A stretch of 6,071 bases of DNA, from positions 1 through 6,071 of the forward strand of contig SBFL01000231.1 in assembly GCA_006227965.1 (NCBI GenBank), written 5' to 3'. The position numbers and the translations under genes are program-made. The notes beneath the pieces were generated by a model, which was not told where the DNA came from, did not search any database, and saw nothing but the letters and a program-made list of their open reading frames with translations. Source of the DNA: Bacteroidota bacterium (GTDB lineage: Bacteria; Bacteroidota; Bacteroidia; Flavobacteriales; Flavobacteriaceae). Shown here in pieces: positions 3,763-6,071 of the stretch; position 1 is the first letter of the stretch; each line of letters starts with the position of its first letter.

Positions 3763-6071
3763 TTACTTGAACAATATCTGAATTTCCTTGCCGGAGCATT
3801 TGAGAACCCCGGGGTAATTTTCCGGTCTTATGACCTCTTCCCCTTTGACTATTTCAACTGAAGCCCCGTCAGATGGGTCCACATGCAGCAGTATCTGCCA
3901 GTCTTCCCTGTCCTGCAGGATCTGTATCATCTTCCTTCCGTCATCCCTTATCCGGTAGAAGACCGAGATGCGGTTTTCGCCCACCATGACATTTTCAAGG
4001 GTAGCCTGATCCCACGAGGTGGGCATTTGAGGGCGTATGCGGATCTCTTTTCTCGAGGCCATAGGTTCGATCCCAAAAAATTGCCGGACAATGGGAATGG
4101 CGAAACTGTAGATGTTCCAGGCCTGTACGATCATCCCGTAATCAGGGGACACCTCGTACATGCTTCCGGGCAGGGCATAACTAAAACTACGCGTCATGCG
4201 GTGAAGGTAATCCAATGCCTGGTCGGGGTTTCCGTAGTTGTTCTCTGCCACGGCCAGCACCCCGGTGGGCAGGGTCATCACGGCACCCGTATAGGAAAAA
4301 ACCTTGCCCCCCTTAAAGGAGCCCTCATCCTGTCCTGCGGTTTCATCCCGATCTATGCCCGTGACGAAAACCCCGAAAGGATTGGTGAATTTGCGGGCTG
4401 TTACCAGGGCCTTTGAGGCCTTTTGTGGATCTGCAATTCCCATTTCCATCGGGGTGTTTACCACCCAGTTGTGATGCAGGACAAAGGGTTTCAAGGTGTC
4501 TTTTCCTGTATCTTTCAGAATTCCTTCCCGTGTTTTTTCGAGTTCTTCCACCGCCCAGGGCTTGTCCAGGGTGTCTGCCCGTATTATGGCATCCTCTATC
4601 AGCCGGAGCGCCTGTGAATTGGTACCCATGAAATCAGCATAAGAAGCGAATTCCTCAGACCAGAATTCCCGGTTGATCTTCTCCTTAAGCTCTAAGGCTT
4701 TTTGATGGTATCCCTCCGCCAGGGTATCCTCCCCCAGTTCAGTTGCGATTAAGGAGGCATGTGTAAATGCCGTCTGTGTATAGGCAGCTACATCGATCAT
4801 TTCGCTGTCCAGGCCATGTATTTCCATCATACCGAAGCCGTCAGGGAAGCCGTTTTTGTTCCCGTCATTTTCTTGCATTAGCCAGGAAAGGCCTTTTCGG
4901 ATCGTAGGGAAGTACTTCCTGAGAAAGTCCCTGTCGCCGTTCCATTTATAAATGTGCCAGATCAGGCTGGCGAACTGGGGTGTTTCATTAATGTTCCCGG
5001 GGTTGAAGACAGCCCCATTCGTAGACATTTCATGGATGATGCGCCCGTTGCCATTCACTGCCTCAGAGACGCTGTCCAGCAGGTGGATGGTTTCATAGAC
5101 GGCATCCCGCTGTCCGATAGCCATATACCCCTGCAGGGCGTATTCACTGTCTACCCCAAACCACCATGGATAGTCGGGGATGCCTGCCACGATGCCGCGG
5201 CCTATCCCCGGTACCTCGCGGATCAGCCAGTCACAATTGTACTTGAGCCATTCGAAGGTTTGATTAAGCGCCGAATCCGGAGTTTCAAGCCGGGTCTGGG
5301 ACGCCAAAACGGCGTAGCGATCCCGTTTGGCGGCCAGTAGTTTATCTGCATTCTGAAGGATGTTTGAATAGGTGTTCCCTGCCGCTGCCTGCGAGATGTG
5401 GGACCCGGCTATGGCAAAACGGAGGGCAACGCTTTTTCCAGCGGGAATACTGAGGTTGTAGGTGATTTCAGATGAGATCCCGTTCCCCTGGTATTCTGGG
5501 CTCCTCAATGAATGCGAATCACCGGGGCTCTCAGAGCCGTAAATCACAAACCAGGGATTCAAGGAGTCTTTCGCTATCCAGGCATTCAATGCTGTGTCAT
5601 AGACCGCATGGTCCTTTCCATCCGTCATTTCAGTCCTTTCCCCCAGCCAGGTAGGGCGCAGGTCCGGATGCCCTGCAAATCCGAAATCAAGGCTGGTATC
5701 TGCATCCCCGGTATTTTGGAGGACATACTCCAATACCAGGCCCTCTAACCCGTCAGGGACAAACTGCCACCGTTCAATGCGAAGGTCGGGAGAATGCAGC
5801 TCATATTCATGTCGGCCGGCCATGGGATAATTGGTAAATCGGCGGGCTTTTTCCAGAGGGATCCTGGTGCCCTTTATAACCAAAAAAGCATCAAAACCAT
5901 CCATCAACTTTACAGGATGGTTCCAGATACCTCCCATTTCCCCTTTGATGTGCCATCCGAGCTCCGGGAAACTCCCATCCTGGTGGCCCACCATATAGAC
6001 CCGGTCCCCGGCTGTTACAAAGGGGGTGCTGAGGTATGTTTGCCTGCCCGAAATGGACGGGGCCTCTGAAA
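3763..6071 (-). CDS. Six-hairpin (alpha/alpha)6 glycosidase, glycogen-debranching-enzyme-like, N-terminus missing
   Basis: The frame is open to the right edge. Upstream of the ATG at 5994 it still encodes clear protein (GRQTYLSTPFVTAGDRVY leading into MVGHQDGSF), so that ATG is internal and the true start lies outside. At least 768 codons are present. Numbering from that internal Met, an N-terminal beta-sandwich covers about 1-225, an (alpha/alpha)6 barrel about 235-645, and a small C-terminal beta domain about 646-743 (starting near EIRIRPQMPTSWD). Barrel motifs include GIPDYPWWFGVDSEYALQGY (271-290), NETPQFASLIWHIYKWNGD (336-354), FPDGFGMMEIHGLDSEMID (383-401), HHNWVVNTPMEMG (507-519) and TGIDRDE (545-551). 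These resemble amylo-alpha-1,6-glucosidase / glycogen-debranching-like proteins of Bacteroidota and, in the C-terminal part, alpha-L-rhamnosidase-type enzymes. Asp and Glu in the barrel motifs (D282, E284, E337, E394, E399, D549, E551) are candidate catalytic acids, but I cannot assign the pair or the substrate. A signal peptide cannot be judged. recX follows after 6 bases. Fold is fairly sure; specificity is open. Confidence 0.75.
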   Translation of the reverse strand, partial: SEAPSISGRQTYLSTPFVTAGDRVYMVGHQDGSFPELGWHIKGEMGGIWNHPVKLMDGFDAFLVIKGTRIPLEKARRFTNYPMAGRHEYELHSPDLRIERWQFVPDGLEGLVLEYVLQNTGDADTSLDFGFAGHPDLRPTWLGERTEMTDGKDHAVYDTALNAWIAKDSLNPWFVIYGSESPGDSHSLRSPEYQGNGISSEITYNLSIPAGKSVALRFAIAGSHISQAAAGNTYSNILQNADKLLAAKRDRYAVLASQTRLETPDSALNQTFEWLKYNCDWLIREVPGIGRGIVAGIPDYPWWFGVDSEYALQGYMAIGQRDAVYETIHLLDSVSEAVNGNGRIIHEMSTNGAVFNPGNINETPQFASLIWHIYKWNGDRDFLRKYFPTIRKGLSWLMQENDGNKNGFPDGFGMMEIHGLDSEMIDVAAYTQTAFTHASLIATELGEDTLAEGYHQKALELKEKINREFWSEEFASYADFMGTNSQALRLIEDAIIRADTLDKPWAVEELEKTREGILKDTGKDTLKPFVLHHNWVVNTPMEMGIADPQKASKALVTARKFTNPFGVFVTGIDRDETAGQDEGSFKGGKVFSYTGAVMTLPTGVLAVAENNYGNPDQALDYLHRMTRSFSYALPGSMYEVSPDYGMIVQAWNIYSFAIPIVRQFFGIEPMASRKEIRIRPQMPTSWDQATLENVMVGENRISVFYRIRDDGRKMIQILQDREDWQILLHVDPSDGASVEIVKGEEVIRPENYPGVLKCSGKEIQILFK

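Noticed and set aside
5995..6071. Starting the glycosidase at the ATG at 5994
   Set aside because: The frame stays open upstream to the window edge and encodes family-like sequence (YLSTPFVTAGDRVY), so the ATG is internal and the gene is truncated by the window.
1..6071. CRISPR array, tRNA or rRNA genes, insertion sequences, phage or defence genes
   Set aside because: No spaced direct repeats, cloverleaf-like sequence, transposase motifs or terminal inverted repeats were seen on either strand. The window is nearly all explained by six ordinary genes.

Overview
The window looks like chromosomal DNA from a Bacteroidota bacterium, most likely a marine-type member of the Flavobacteriia with fairly high G+C for that class (about half, by eye). 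The reasons are: the proteins read as flavobacterial versions of their families; starts mostly lack Shine-Dalgarno sequences; and two intergenic stretches carry TAnnTTTG elements, the Bacteroidota -7 promoter motif. The genus cannot be fixed from this sequence. There are six protein genes, two of them cut by the window edges. I see no rRNA, tRNA, CRISPR array, insertion sequence or phage gene, and coding density is high.

Left part (1-400): the 5' end of a minus-strand membrane glycosyltransferase of the GT39/PMT type runs off the left edge. A 165-base intergenic region separates it from the divergent plus-strand genes and holds one candidate -7 element for each direction.

Middle (401-3164): a plus-strand pair encodes a cupin-like/JmjC Fe(II)/2-oxoglutarate oxygenase and, 22 bases later, a GNAT-fold acyltransferase-like protein of the YghO/bacterial-ceramide-synthase-like superfamily. 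Facing them, with only 3 bases between stop codons, is a minus-strand integral-membrane di-iron fatty acid hydroxylase (sterol desaturase superfamily). An acyltransferase-like gene flanked by two unrelated kinds of hydroxylase is the most interesting feature. It suggests, but does not prove, a role in making hydroxylated N-acyl lipids such as sphingolipids or the sulfonolipids known from gliding Bacteroidota.

Right part (3165-6071): on the minus strand, a large multi-domain six-hairpin glycosidase related to glycogen-debranching enzymes enters from the right edge. It is followed after 6 bases by recX, the RecA modulator. The two are probably co-transcribed although functionally unrelated. A weak hairpin plus T-rich tract after recX could end this transcript, just before a candidate promoter for the hydroxylase.
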